A stretch of DNA of 64,000 nucleotides from CADEEN01 sp963783785. GTDB taxonomy: Bacteria; Pseudomonadota; Gammaproteobacteria; Burkholderiales; Burkholderiaceae_C. The position numbers were made by a program, and so were the translations under genes. The notes beneath the pieces are model-generated. The model searched no databases and was not told the DNA's origin. It saw only the letters and a program-made list of their open reading frames with translations. Shown here piece after piece: positions 10,239-22,914 of the stretch; positions within the stretch are counted from its first letter, which is position 1, and the number at the start of each line of letters is the position of its first letter. The DNA lies in contig CAWAOQ010000006.1 of the NCBI GenBank assembly GCA_963783785.1, positions 124,001-188,000 of the forward strand, read 5' to 3'.

Positions 10239-10242
<4 letters not shown>
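7907..10242 (-). CDS. nuoG: NADH-quinone oxidoreductase subunit G (two single-base frameshifts, probably sequencing errors)
   Basis: Read across two shifts this gives about 777 residues, the normal NuoG length. The N-terminal domain has the [2Fe-2S] set (CYHKKLTIAANCRMC ... C), the His-Cys3 N5 motif region DCPICDQGGECQLQD, and CIHCTRCVRFGQE; the molybdopterin-oxidoreductase-like domain follows. An extra T near 9083 turns the expected DHPLLAQRL into DHPLARA, and an extra base in a GAC repeat near 8235 shifts the last ~105 residues. Removing one base at each place restores a continuous family-like protein ending FGAIHIERSGA. Peripheral-arm Fe-S subunit of complex I. Confidence 0.92.
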
Positions 10243-11578
<1,336 letters not shown>

Positions 11579-11582
<4 letters not shown>

Positions 11583-12067
11583 TTGGCCCGCGCCTTCAGG
11601 GTGTCGACCAGCTCGTCGAGCCGCTCGTTGCTCATGAAGCTGACCATCTGGCGATCGTTGACCAGCATCACCGGCGCGTCGGCGCAGGCGCCCAGGCATT
11701 CGCTGGGCTGCACGGTGAACAGACCGTCGGCACTGGTGCCGTAGGGCTCGACGCCGAACTTCCTGCACAAATGGTCGAGCGCCTTGTCGCCGTCCCGCAG
11801 CGCGCAAGGCAGGTTGGTGCAGACGTTGAGCTTGTACTTGCCCACCGGCTGCTGGTTGTACATGTTGTAGAAGGTCGTCACCTCGTGCACCGCGATCGGC
11901 GCCATGTCGAGGTAGGCCGCGATGCCCTCTTCGGCCTCGCGCGACACATGGCCCTGCTCCTGCTGCACGATGGCCAGGCACGCCATCACCGCCGAAACCT
12001 TCTGGTCGGCGGGGTACTTGGCGACTTCCCTGGCGAAGCGCGCGATGGTTGCGTCAGAAAAGCTCAT
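11579..12067 (-). CDS. nuoE: NADH-quinone oxidoreductase subunit E (thioredoxin-like [2Fe-2S])
   Basis: 162 residues from MSFSDATIARFAREV. A helical N-terminus is followed by a thioredoxin-like fold whose four ligands are seen as CTNLPC and CLGAC (N1a cluster). It stabilises NuoF in the NADH dehydrogenase module. The start overlaps the nuoD stop (ATGA), a typical coupled arrangement. Confidence 0.97.
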
Positions 12068-13318
12068 CGATCGATCTCGCCGAACACGATGTCCATGGTG
12101 CCGATGATCGCCACCGCGTCGGCGATCATGTGGCCGCGTGCCATCTCGTCGAGCGCGGCCAGGTGCGGAAAGCCCGGCGCGCGGATCTTCAGGCGGTAGG
12201 GCTTGTTTGCACCATCGCTGACCAGGTAGATGCCGAACTCGCCCTTCGGATGCTCGACCGCCGCGTAGGCCTCGCCCTCGGGCACGTGCATGCCTTCGGT
12301 GAAGAGCTTGAAGTGGTGGATCAGCTCTTCCATGTTCGACTTCATGTCGACACGCGAGGGCGGCGCCACCTTGTGGTTGTCGGTGATCACCGGCCCCGGG
12401 TTGGCGCGCAGCCACTGCGCGCACTGGGCGATGATGCGGTTGCTCTGACGCAACTCCTCGATGCGCACGAGGTAGCGGTCGTAGGTGTCGCCGTTGACAC
12501 CGACCGGCACATCGAAATCCATCCGGTCGTAGACGTCGTAGGGCTGCTTCTTGCGCAGGTCCCACTCGATGCCGGAGCCACGCAGCATCGGCCCGGTGAA
12601 ACCCAGGTTCAGCGCGCGCTCGGGCGAGACGACGCCGATACCGACGGTGCGCTGCTTCCAGATGCGGTTGTCGGTGAGCAGCGTTTCGTAGTCGTCGACG
12701 TTGGCCGGGAAACGGGCGCAGAAGTCATCGATGAAGTCGAGCAGCGAGCCGCTGGCGGTTGGCGTTCAGCGCATCGATCGCCTTCTGGTTCTTGATGCGG
12801 CTGACCTGGTACTGCGGCATCGCATCGGGCAGATCGCGGTAGACGCCGCCGGGACGGAAGTAGGCCGCGTGCATGCGCGCCCCCGACACCGCCTCGTACA
12901 TGTCGAACAGGTCCTCGCGTTCGCGGAAGCAGTAGATGAGGATGTTCATCGCGCCGCAATCCAGACCGTGCGCGCCGAGCCACAACAGGTGGTTCAGCAG
13001 GCGCGTGATCTCGCCGAACATGACGCGGATGTACTGCGCGCGCTCGGGCACCTCGATGCCGAGCAGCTTCTCGATGGCCAGGCAGTAGGCGTGCTCGTTG
13101 GCCATCATCGACACGTAGTCGAGGCGGTCCATGTAGGGCAAGGCCTGGATGAAGGTCTTGCTTTCGGCCAGCTTCTCGGTGGCCCGGTGCAGCAGGCCGA
13201 TGTGCGGATCGGCGCGCTGGATCACCTCGCCGTCGAGCTCGAGCACCAGCCGCAGCACCCCGTGGGCGGCCGGGTGCTGGGGCCCGAAGTTGAGCGTGTA
13301 GTTCTTGATCTCCGCCAT
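12064..13318 (-). CDS. nuoD: NADH-quinone oxidoreductase subunit D (one frameshift, probably sequencing error)
   Basis: About 417 residues once one extra base near 12755 is ignored, exactly the family length. The N-terminal part (MAEIKNYTLNFGPQHPAAHG) and the C-terminal part (PMLRGSGIEWDLRKKQPYDVY to FGEIDR) are both strongly NuoD. The extra base lies in the stretch encoding NANRSGSLLDFIDDF. NuoD is the 49-kDa quinone-site subunit; the HPAAHG loop and a conserved Tyr line the quinone head-group site. The stop overlaps the nuoE start. Confidence 0.94.
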
Positions 13319-13332
13319 CGCTGCGACCTCGG

Positions 13333-13932
13333 TCAGTGCGGGCCACCATAGTTGTCTTCGCGCACGATGCGAGGCGTGACCTCGCGCGGCTCGATCGTCA
13401 CCGGCTGGTAGATCACTCGCTGCTGCTCGGCGTCGTAGCGCATTTCGACATGGCCCGAGACCGGGAAGTCCTTGCGCATCGGATGGCCGATGAAACCGTA
13501 GTCGGTGAGGATGCGGCGCAAGTCGAGGTGGCCCTCGAACAGGATGCCGTAGAGGTCGAACGCCTCGCGCTCGTACCAGTTGGCGGCGCTCCACACGTCC
13601 GTCAGCGAAGCCACCAGCGGCAACTCGTCGTCGGGACAGACCACCTTCAGCCGCAGCCGCCAGTTCTTGCTGACCGACAGCAGGTGCGACACGACGACGT
13701 AACGCGGACCCTCGTGAGGTTGGTCCTTCCAGTGGCTCATGTCCACGCCGGCGAGGTCGATCAGCTGCTCGAATGCCAGCGACGGATCGTCGCGCAGTGT
13801 CGTGGCCGTGGCCAGGTAGTCCGCTGCATCGACGGTCACCGCGATCTCGCCGCGGTCGCGCACCAGCGCGGCCATCTTCGGGCCGAGCGCTGCCTCCAGC
13901 GCCGCCTGCAGGGCGTCGAGTCGTGCGCTCAT
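13333..13932 (-). CDS. nuoC: NADH-quinone oxidoreductase subunit C
   Basis: 199 residues from MSARLDALQAALEAALG, the 30-kDa subunit of the peripheral arm. The family signature ANWYEREAFDLYGILFEGHLDLRRIL is split here as WYEREAFDLYGILFEGH followed by DLRRILTDYGFIGHPMRKDFP. It is separate from nuoD, not fused as in E. coli. The start overlaps the nuoB stop by four bases. Intact. Confidence 0.97.
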   Translation of the reverse strand: MSARLDALQAALEAALGPKMAALVRDRGEIAVTVDAADYLATATTLRDDPSLAFEQLIDLAGVDMSHWKDQPHEGPRYVVVSHLLSVSKNWRLRLKVVCPDDELPLVASLTDVWSAANWYEREAFDLYGILFEGHLDLRRILTDYGFIGHPMRKDFPVSGHVEMRYDAEQQRVIYQPVTIEPREVTPRIVREDNYGGPH

Positions 13933-14405
13933 CTGGCGATCGTGTTCTCGCGCCGGATCTTGGCCTGCAACTGCAGGATGCCGTAGAGCAGCGCTTCGGC
14001 GGTGGGTGGGCAGCCGGGCACGTACACGTCCACCGGCACGATGCGGTCGCAGCCGCGCACCACCGAGTAGCTGTAGTGGTAATAGCCGCCGCCGTTGGCA
14101 CACGAGCCCATCGACAGCACCCAGCGTGGCTCGGCCATCTGGTCGTAGACCTTGCGCAGGGCTGGCGCCATCTTGTTGCACAGCGTGCCGGCGACGATCA
14201 TCAAGTCGCTCTGCCGCGGGCTGGGCCGGAACAGCATGCCGAAGCGGTCGATGTCGTAGCGTGCAGCCCCGGCATGCATCATCTCGACGGCGCAGCAGGC
14301 CAGGCCGAAGGTCATCGGCCATAGCGAACCGGTCTTCGACCAATTGATCAGGGTGTCGACCTGCGTGGTGACGAACCCTTCCTTCAAGACGCCTTCAATG
14401 CCCAT
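13929..14405 (-). CDS. nuoB: NADH-quinone oxidoreductase subunit B (N2 cluster)
   Basis: 158 residues. Tandem cysteines in FGLACCAVEMM plus GSCANGGG and VPGCPPTAEALLYGI ligate the terminal [4Fe-4S] cluster N2 that reduces ubiquinone. Length and motifs match the 20-kDa subunit family. It starts 9 bp after the nuoA stop. Intact. Confidence 0.97.
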   Translation of the reverse strand: MGIEGVLKEGFVTTQVDTLINWSKTGSLWPMTFGLACCAVEMMHAGAARYDIDRFGMLFRPSPRQSDLMIVAGTLCNKMAPALRKVYDQMAEPRWVLSMGSCANGGGYYHYSYSVVRGCDRIVPVDVYVPGCPPTAEALLYGILQLQAKIRRENTIAR

Positions 14406-14414
14406 GATGACCTG

Positions 14415-14774
14415 CTACTCCCAGTCGAGAGCACCTTTCTTCCACTCGTAGACGAAACCGACGACGAGGATGCCGAGAAAGACCATCATGGCCCAGAAGC
14501 CTGACGCGCCGATTTCATTGAGCGACACCGCCCAGGGGAAAAGGAACGCGATCTCAAGGTCGAACAGGATGAAGAGGATGGCGACCAGGTAGTAGCGCAC
14601 ATCGAACTTCATGCGGGCGTCTTCGAAGGCTTCGAAGCCGCACTCGTAGGGGCTGTTCTTCTCGGCGTCCGGGCGGTTCGGCCCAAACACGAAACCGAGC
14701 ACCTGGGGGGCGACGCCGACCGCCACGCCGACCAGGATGAACAGGATCACGGGCAGGTACTGTTGCAAGTCCAT
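14415..14774 (-). CDS. nuoA: NADH-quinone oxidoreductase subunit A
   Basis: 119 residues from MDLQQYLPVILFILVG with three membrane helices; the conserved loop YECGFEAFEDARMKFDVRYY (about residues 43-62) carries the Cys of the quinone-channel loop. First gene of the nuo operon. A longer upstream reading frame starting in the spacer has no family support. About 80 bp separate it from the tRNA-Leu gene upstream on the same strand, and I see no clear separate promoter there. Confidence 0.96.
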   Translation of the reverse strand: MDLQQYLPVILFILVGVAVGVAPQVLGFVFGPNRPDAEKNSPYECGFEAFEDARMKFDVRYYLVAILFILFDLEIAFLFPWAVSLNEIGASGFWAMMVFLGILVVGFVYEWKKGALDWE

Positions 14775-14854
14775 GTCGGCGTGCGATCGTCGGCGGGTTT
14801 GAGCAGTGCACGACCCGGAGAGGCGGGCCATGCATGTCGGGCGTCTAGCGTTGT

Positions 14855-14939
14855 TGGTGCCGACGGCGAGACTCGAACTCGCACAGCTTTCGCCACTACC
14901 CCCTCAAGATAGCGTGTCTACCAATTTCACCACGTCGGC
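14855..14939 (-). tRNA. tRNA-Leu (anticodon GAG)
   Basis: An 85-nt class II tRNA with encoded CCA. The acceptor stem GCCGACG pairs with CGTCGGC, followed by discriminator A and CCA. The anticodon arm CTATC-TTGAGGG-GGTAG presents GAG. A long variable arm and the T loop GTTCGAGTC are present. It reads CUU/CUC leucine codons. It stands between secG and nuoA on the same strand, as in many Burkholderiales genomes, and may be processed from a common transcript. Confidence 0.96.
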
Positions 14940-15011
14940 GGCATCTGATGGAATGCCCGGATGGCATGAGGAATGGCCATCCGGGCAGCCAGCAATTCTA
15001 AGGGCAATTGC

Positions 15012-15437
15012 TCAGCGATTCGGGATCGCGGCGCCCGATGCGGCCCCTGCGGTGGCACTCGCCGCGGCACTCGTGGCAGCAGGCGCCGAGGCCACCGGTG
15101 CAGTCGGAATCTGGCCGACCACCGGCGCCGGCGCCGTCGCAGGTGCGCTGGCCGCGCCGCCACGCTCGAACACGCTTCCACCACTGTCCGCTGCCGTACC
15201 CAGATTGCCGAAATACGACAGCACCAGCGTGCTGACGAAAAAGATGGCGGCGCAGACTGCCGTCGAACGCGACAGGAAGTTGGCGCTGCCGGTGGCACCG
15301 AACAGGCTACCGGACGCACCGCTGCCGAACGAGGCGCCCATGTCGGCGCCCTTGCCGTGCTGCACCAGCACGAGGCCGATCATCGTGAAGGCGGCGATGA
15401 GCTGGACGGCCAGCATGAGGTTCAACCAGATTTGCAT
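15012..15437 (-). CDS. secG: Preprotein translocase subunit SecG
   Basis: 141 residues. Two membrane helices (about 4-24 and 53-73) flank the conserved loop LVLVQHGKGADMGASFGSG, typical of SecG. The C-terminal half is a low-complexity Ala/Pro tail (from about residue 90), common in this group and probably periplasmic. SecG assists SecYE/SecA protein export. It lies 28 bp after tpiA, the usual tpiA-secG pair. Confidence 0.95.
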   Translation of the reverse strand: MQIWLNLMLAVQLIAAFTMIGLVLVQHGKGADMGASFGSGASGSLFGATGSANFLSRSTAVCAAIFFVSTLVLSYFGNLGTAADSGGSVFERGGAASAPATAPAPVVGQIPTAPVASAPAATSAAASATAGAASGAAIPNR

Positions 15438-15465
15438 GATGGATGTCTTTGGAGAAAATTCGTCG

Positions 15466-16212
15466 TCATTGCGCCGCGCGACAGATGGCGACGAAGTCAG
15501 CCGCCTTCAATGAAGCACCACCGATCAGGCCACCGTCGATGTCGCCTTGCGCAAACAAGGTGGCGGCGTTGTCGGGCTTGACGCTGCCACCGTAGAGGAT
15601 CTTCATGTCGTCGGCGCGCGGGGTCGCGGCACGCAACTGCGCACGCAGCAGTGCGTGCACCGCCTGTGCCTGCTCGGGCGTCGCCGTGCGGCCGGTCCCG
15701 ATCGCCCACACCGGCTCGTAAGCCACCACCATCTCGCCGGCACAATGGGCCAGCGTGTGGATCGCCGCCGACAGCTGCCGCTTGACGACGGCCTCGGTCT
15801 CGCCAGCCTCGCGCTGAGCCAGCGTCTCGCCGACGCAGACGATCGGCGTCACGCCACGGGCCAGCGCCGCCTTGGCCTTGTCGGCCACCAACTGGTCCGT
15901 CTCGGCGTGATATGCGCGGCGCTCGGAGTGGCCGACGATGACGTAGCGACAACCGCACTCGAACAGCATCGCTGCCGACACCTCGCCGGTGTAGGCCCCC
16001 TGCTCGTGCATCGAGCAGTCCTGCGCGCCCCAGCGGATGTTGCTGGCAGCCAGCGTCGCCGCAGTCTCGGCCAGATAGGGGAACGGCACGCACACCGCCA
16101 CGTCGGCGCCGAAAGGGCCCGCCGCCAGGATGCCGGCCAGCAACTCGGCGTTGGCCGGGCGGCTGCCATTCATCTTCCAGTTGCCGACAACGAGCTTCTT
16201 GCGCATGTTCAT
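15466..16212 (-). CDS. tpiA: Triosephosphate isomerase
   Basis: 248 residues from MNMRKKLVVGNWKMNG. The TIM-barrel catalytic residues are visible: Lys in NWKMNG, His in IVGHSERR, Glu in AYEPVWAIGTGRTAT (followed by the flexible loop) and the phosphate loop YGGSVKPDN. It interconverts dihydroxyacetone phosphate and glyceraldehyde 3-phosphate. Starts at 16218, 16212 or 16206 are possible; 16212 overlaps the stop of the upstream oxidoreductase (TGATG) and is chosen. Confidence 0.96.
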   Translation of the reverse strand: MNMRKKLVVGNWKMNGSRPANAELLAGILAAGPFGADVAVCVPFPYLAETAATLAASNIRWGAQDCSMHEQGAYTGEVSAAMLFECGCRYVIVGHSERRAYHAETDQLVADKAKAALARGVTPIVCVGETLAQREAGETEAVVKRQLSAAIHTLAHCAGEMVVAYEPVWAIGTGRTATPEQAQAVHALLRAQLRAATPRADDMKILYGGSVKPDNAATLFAQGDIDGGLIGGASLKAADFVAICRAAQ

Positions 16213-17198
16213 CACCATTGCAGAACGATCTTGCCCACGTGCGTGCTCGATTCCATCAGCGCGTGGGCGCCAGCGGCGTCGGCCGCGGGAAACACCTTGT
16301 GGATCACTGGCTTGATGCGGCCGGCTTCGATCAAGGGCCACACGCGCTCGCGCAATGCACGCGCCAGCACGCCCTTGTAGGCCACGCTGCGCGGGCGCAG
16401 CGTCGAGCCGACGATCGACAGGCGTTTGCGCAGCACGGCGCCAACGTCGAGCGCACTCTTCGTGCCGCCTTGCACCGCAATGATCGCCAGGCGTCCATCG
16501 GTCGCCAGGCACTCGATCTCGCGCGCAAGGTAGTCACCCGCGACCATGTCGAGCACGACATCGACGCCGCGCTTGTCGGTCAGGCGCCCGACTTCGGCCA
16601 CGAAATCCTGCGTGCGGTAGTTGATCGCATGATCGGCACCGAGCGCGACGCACGCCGCGCACTTGTCATCGCTGCCTGCAGTGACGATGACGCTGGCGCC
16701 GAAGGCCTTGGCCAACTGGATCGCCGTGACGCCGATTCCGCTCGAGCCGCCCTGCACCAGCAACCACTCGCCAGACTGCAATCCGGCGATGTGGAACACG
16801 TTCTGCCAGACGGTGAAGAAGGTCTCGGGCAGGCTCGCCGCCTCGACGTCGCTCAGGCCCCGTGGCGATGGCAGCGTTTGCGCTATCGGTGCCACGCACA
16901 ACTCGGCATAGCCGCCGCCCGCAACCAGCGCGCAGACGCGGTCGCCGAGCGCCAGCCCCGCCGCCGCAAGCTCAGCGGCGTCACCGCCTTCGACCACACC
17001 CGCGACCTCCAGGCCCGGCAGGTCCGAGACACCGGGCGGCATCGGATACAGGCCCTTTCTCTGCAGCACGTCAGGCCGGTTGATGCCGGAGGCCGCGACG
17101 CGGATCAGCACCTCGCCCGATGCGGGCACCGGGTCGGGCCGGGCCGTCTCGCGCAGCACCTCGGGGGCGCCGAAGCGGCTGATTTCGATCGCGCGCAT
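16212..17198 (-). CDS. NAD(P)H-quinone oxidoreductase, zinc-independent MDR family
   Basis: 328 residues of the medium-chain dehydrogenase/reductase superfamily (quinone oxidoreductase, PIG3-like). The N-terminal GroES-like part (residues 1-120) contains NRPDVLQRKGLYP, characteristic of the QOR/PIG3 group, and lacks the zinc ligands of alcohol dehydrogenases. The Rossmann part has LVQGGSSGIGVTAIQLAKAFGA. Probable one- or two-electron reduction of quinones with NADPH. It sits between pnp and tpiA with short gaps; the exact substrate is unknown. Confidence 0.88.
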   Translation of the reverse strand: MRAIEISRFGAPEVLRETARPDPVPASGEVLIRVAASGINRPDVLQRKGLYPMPPGVSDLPGLEVAGVVEGGDAAELAAAGLALGDRVCALVAGGGYAELCVAPIAQTLPSPRGLSDVEAASLPETFFTVWQNVFHIAGLQSGEWLLVQGGSSGIGVTAIQLAKAFGASVIVTAGSDDKCAACVALGADHAINYRTQDFVAEVGRLTDKRGVDVVLDMVAGDYLAREIECLATDGRLAIIAVQGGTKSALDVGAVLRKRLSIVGSTLRPRSVAYKGVLARALRERVWPLIEAGRIKPVIHKVFPAADAAGAHALMESSTHVGKIVLQW

Positions 17199-17212
17199 GG
17201 CGGCCTTCGTTC

Positions 17213-19492
<2,280 letters not shown>

Positions 19493-19627
19493 TGCATCTC
19501 CTGCTTCGGTAAGAGGCGCGATGCGCCTCGGGAGCGGAGTTCAGAGCCGTCGGCGGGATGCCATTCCAGAGCGATTGCGATCGAGCAATGGCGTTGGAAT
19601 GACACAGCAGCGCGTCCGGTTCCGATC

Positions 19628-19671
19628 TCCAAGAACGAAAAGCCCGCGCTCTGGTGGGTCCAGCGCAGGCT
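19628..19671 (-). terminator. Intrinsic terminator between rpsO and pnp
   Basis: On the minus strand a 10-bp stem (AGCCTGCGCT with AGCGCGGGCT, one G-U pair) is followed by TTTTCGTTCTT. It lies just downstream of the rpsO stop and upstream of pnp, like the partial terminator known between these genes in E. coli, so pnp is probably expressed by read-through or from its own promoter. Confidence 0.75.
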
Positions 19672-19689
19672 CATCGTCGTGGTCTGGCC

Positions 19690-19959
19690 TTACTTGCGCA
19701 GACCCAGTTTCTGGATCAGCGCGGTGTAGCGGTCGGCGTCCTTGTCCTTCAGATAGGACAGCAGCCGCTTGCGCTGGTTGACCATCTTCAGCAGCCCGCG
19801 GCGGCCATGATGGTCCTTGGCGTGCGTCTTGAAGTGGGGAGTGAGTTCGTTGATGCGCGCGGTCAGCAACGCGACCTGCACCTCGGGACTGCCGGTGTCG
19901 TTGGCAGCGCGTGCATTGGCCTTGACGATCTCGGCCGTTTGTTGGGTACCCATTGCCAT
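19690..19959 (-). CDS. rpsO: 30S ribosomal protein S15
   Basis: 89 residues from MAMGTQQTAEIVKANAR. The S15 signature is complete: GSPEVQVALLTARINELTPH and the conserved HHGRRGLLKMVNQRKRLLSYL block. It binds the central domain of 16S rRNA early in assembly. A GAGGA ribosome-binding site lies about 8 nt before the ATG. Upstream reading-frame extensions carry no S15 similarity. Confidence 0.97.
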   Translation of the reverse strand: MAMGTQQTAEIVKANARAANDTGSPEVQVALLTARINELTPHFKTHAKDHHGRRGLLKMVNQRKRLLSYLKDKDADRYTALIQKLGLRK

Positions 19960-20115
19960 GATGGCGATTTCCTCAGACTGGGAAACCGCTGGCGGGGCGT
20001 GCCGCTTGTCCACGGCACTGACCCAGGCGGTTTCCGGTTCCACTTGCGGTCACGGGTGAAACCGACCCATGCCGTGCTTGTATTCGCACCATCCGTCTGG
20101 CGCGAAGCCAGAGGA

Positions 20116-21267
20116 TTATAGGTCAAGCGCCGAGGACAACCGGGCCAGCCCGTCGCGCAGCCGCGCCAGATCCTGGGTCGCGAAGCACCAGCGCAGCCAG
20201 CCCTCGGCCTCGGCGCCGAAGGCCACGCCGGGCGCCAAGCCGAGGCCGTGGGCGGTGACCAGCTGCTTGGCATAGGCCAGCGAGTCACGCTGGCCCTCGA
20301 CGCGAAAGAAGGCGTACATGCCGCCCCGCGGCAGCGCCACGCGCACGTCCGGCATCGCCTGCAATCCACCGACCAGCAGGTCGCGGCCGGCGCGCAGCCG
20401 TTCGACCAGGCCCGGCACGAAATCGTCGGCGATCGCAAGCGCCGCCATTGCGCCACGCTGCACGAACACCGGTGCACACGAACTGTTGAACTCGATCAGC
20501 TTGCCGATCGCGTCCAGATGGCCCGGCGGCAGCACCAGCCAGCCGAGCCGCCAGCCGGTCATCAGAAACGTCTTCGAGAAGCTCTGCGCGATGACCAGCC
20601 GGTCGTCGGGCTCGGCGATGTCGAGAAAGCTCGGCGCCGCCCGACCGTGCTCGAACCACACCCGCTCGTAGACTTCATCGGCGACGATCCAGGTGCCGGT
20701 CTTGCGGCAGTGGTCGAGGATCGACACCTGCTCGGCACGGGACAAGGTCCAGCCGGTCGGGTTGTTCGGCGCATTGACCAGCAGCACGCGCGTGGCCGGC
20801 GTCACGGCATCGAGCAGGGCTTGCAGGTCAAGGGCCCAGGCGCCATCGTCGCGCGGCGCAAGAGGCACGCGCTTGACCTGCGCACCGAGGATCGCCGGCT
20901 GCGCGGTCAGGTTGGGCCAGACCGGTACCACCGCGACGACCTCGTCGCCGGGCCCGGCCAGCAATTGCATCGCCAGCATCAGGGCCGTGACGCCCGAAGA
21001 CGTCACCGCCACCCGCTCGGCCGCCAGCGGGCGGTGCAGTGCACTGGCATAGGAGGCAATGCCCTCACGCAGTTCGGGCAGGCCGAGGTTGTGGGCATAG
21101 AACGTCTCGCCTGCCGCCAGCGACGCCGCGGCGGCCTCTCGCACCGCGGCCGGCGTGACCTCGTCGCTCTCGCCAAACCAGAATGCGAGCACGTCGCTGC
21201 GGCCCAGCCCCGCGTTGGCGACTTCACGGATGCGTGAGCCAGGCAGTTGTTCGATCGATCGACGCAT
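20116..21267 (-). CDS. Pyridoxal-phosphate aminotransferase, class I/II
   Basis: 383 residues with fold-type I aminotransferase motifs: NAPNNPTGWTLSR, DEVYERVWF, and the PLP-lysine segment SFSKTFLMTGWRLGW. The C-terminal Arg region (GWLRWCFA) is consistent with carboxylate binding. It resembles aspartate/aromatic aminotransferases of subgroup I, but substrate specificity cannot be read from sequence. It is 64 bp downstream of tsaD on the same strand. Length is normal. Confidence 0.85.
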   Translation of the reverse strand: MRRSIEQLPGSRIREVANAGLGRSDVLAFWFGESDEVTPAAVREAAAASLAAGETFYAHNLGLPELREGIASYASALHRPLAAERVAVTSSGVTALMLAMQLLAGPGDEVVAVVPVWPNLTAQPAILGAQVKRVPLAPRDDGAWALDLQALLDAVTPATRVLLVNAPNNPTGWTLSRAEQVSILDHCRKTGTWIVADEVYERVWFEHGRAAPSFLDIAEPDDRLVIAQSFSKTFLMTGWRLGWLVLPPGHLDAIGKLIEFNSSCAPVFVQRGAMAALAIADDFVPGLVERLRAGRDLLVGGLQAMPDVRVALPRGGMYAFFRVEGQRDSLAYAKQLVTAHGLGLAPGVAFGAEAEGWLRWCFATQDLARLRDGLARLSSALDL

Positions 21268-21331
21268 GGTTCATCACCTCCGCGGTTCAGTCGACAGTGG
21301 CATCTTGCAGCGGTGCGGCACTTCGACCTGG

Positions 21332-22363
21332 CTAGATGGCGTCGAGCGCCCAGCGCGGTCTCACCTCGAAGGTCAGGTCGCACAGTGGGTTCGCGCAACC
21401 GCTCTGCACGCGCATTGCGGCAGCCAGCGCGATCATCGCGCCGTTGTCGCTGCAGAGGTGCAGTTCGGGGTAGTGCACGCGCACGCCTGCCCGAGCGCAG
21501 GCGTCGTCGAGTTGCGATCGCAAGGCGAGGTTGGCGCCGACACCACCGGCGACCACCAGGCGTGGCAGGCCGGTGTCGCGCAGTGCCCGCATCGACTTCT
21601 TCACCAGGACCTCGACAATCGCCGCTTGCGTCGACGCAGCAAGGTCGGCTCGCTGCTGCTGGCTGGGCGCGACACCCAGCCTGCGCACTTGCGTCAGCAC
21701 GGCGGTCTTCAGGCCGGCAAACGAAAAGTCGAGGTCGCCGCTGTGCAGCAGCGGACGAGGCAGCGCAAAAGCCAGCGCATCGCCGGTCATGGCCAGACGC
21801 GCCAGCGCCGGACCACCGGGATAGCCCAGCCCAAGCAGCTTGGCGCTCTTGTCGAAGGCTTCGCCGGCGGCGTCATCGATGGTTTCACCGAGCAGCTCGT
21901 ACCTGCCAACGGCCTGCACGCGCATCAACTGCGTATGCCCCCCCGACACGAGCAGCGCAACGAACGGAAACTGCGGCGGGTCAGCGGAAAGGAACGGCGA
22001 CAGCAGGTGCCCCTCCAGATGGTGCACGCCGAGCACAGGCCGGCCCAGTGCGGCGGCCAGCGCGCAACCGACGCCGGCGCCGATCAGCAGCGCACCTGCC
22101 AAGCCCGGTCCACGCGTGTAAGCCAGCAGGTCGACCTCGTCGAGACGACTGCCGGCTTCGGCCAGTACCTGACGCGCCAGCGGCAAGACACGCCGAATGT
22201 GGTCGCGGGAGGCCAGCTCGGGCACCACGCCACCGTAGGCCTGATGCATATCGACCTGGCTGTACAGCGCATGGGCGCGCAGTTCGGGCAACGCTTGCCC
22301 ATGCCATCGTATGAGCGCCACGCCGGTTTCGTCGCACGACGACTCGATACCCAGGACCTGCAT
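21332..22363 (-). CDS. tsaD: tRNA N6-adenosine threonylcarbamoyltransferase TsaD
   Basis: 343 residues starting MQVLGIESSCDETGVALI, the hallmark N-terminus of the Kae1/TsaD family. The metal-binding HLEGH motif appears in VHHLEGHLLSPF, and the C-terminal GGVGANLALR motif is present. It transfers the threonylcarbamoyl group to A37 of ANN-decoding tRNAs, with TsaB/TsaE. Intact; divergent from the small gene at 22563. Confidence 0.97.
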   Translation of the reverse strand: MQVLGIESSCDETGVALIRWHGQALPELRAHALYSQVDMHQAYGGVVPELASRDHIRRVLPLARQVLAEAGSRLDEVDLLAYTRGPGLAGALLIGAGVGCALAAALGRPVLGVHHLEGHLLSPFLSADPPQFPFVALLVSGGHTQLMRVQAVGRYELLGETIDDAAGEAFDKSAKLLGLGYPGGPALARLAMTGDALAFALPRPLLHSGDLDFSFAGLKTAVLTQVRRLGVAPSQQQRADLAASTQAAIVEVLVKKSMRALRDTGLPRLVVAGGVGANLALRSQLDDACARAGVRVHYPELHLCSDNGAMIALAAAMRVQSGCANPLCDLTFEVRPRWALDAI

Positions 22364-22562
22364 CAGGCCAGTGTAGCCAGCTGCCCACCCCGGCCTGGGA
22401 CCGTGACAAGCAGCACACCGCTTGCAATACGAAACAACAATTTGTTCGAAAAGTCACTGCATTGCCCCCTATTCACTTGGCTTGACAGGGCACGCAGGAA
22501 TACGCTCGGGGCCACTGAACAAGCAAAGGGCCGCTCGCAGTCGTGGCCCGCCCCTTGGCACC

Positions 22563-22850
22563 ATGAAGGAATTCAAGCTCACCGCTTGGCCAGATCTGCC
22601 GGCGCCCTACCACCGCACCGTCTATCGCCGGATGCTCAGCGACATGTCGCACCGCTACATGTCGGTTCAGCAACTGGTCGTGGCAAGTGGCGCCTCCAGG
22701 CTCGACGTGCGCATGTTCCTGCAAATGCTCGGCGAGCGCGGTTTGCTGCGCGAGCGCGAGGGCCAACCGGATTCGCTCTTCGATTCGCTGCGGCCGATCG
22801 GCGACTGGTTCCGACGCACGATCACCGGCTCGGAAGCCCCGAGGAACTGA
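22563..22850 (+). CDS. Small conserved hypothetical protein, possible winged-helix fold
   Basis: 95 residues starting MKEFKLTAWPDLPAPYHRTV. I do not recognise a named family. Segments MSVQQLVVASGASRLDVRMF and LQMLGERGLLREREG look like a helix-turn-helix plus wing (recognition of AS..SR..V followed by a short beta hairpin), as in small winged-helix proteins. The start is placed at the ATG of MKEFK; a longer frame to 22422 adds a Cys-rich leader with no coding character. A strong terminator follows the stop by 23 bp, so it is a single-gene transcript. Confidence 0.7.
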   Translation: MKEFKLTAWPDLPAPYHRTVYRRMLSDMSHRYMSVQQLVVASGASRLDVRMFLQMLGERGLLREREGQPDSLFDSLRPIGDWFRRTITGSEAPRN

Positions 22851-22873
22851 CCTTCTTCCGGTCCACGCCAGCC

Positions 22874-22895
22874 AACCCGCTGCGGCGGGTTTTTT
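22874..22895 (+). terminator. Intrinsic terminator after the small unknown gene
   Basis: AACCCGC-TGCG-GCGGGT followed by a run of six T. A compact GC stem with U-tract in the plus direction, 23 bp after the stop of the 95-residue gene and just before the convergent fdx stop. Confidence 0.85.
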
Positions 22896-22914
22896 CATGG
22901 CCGTGGCCATCAGG

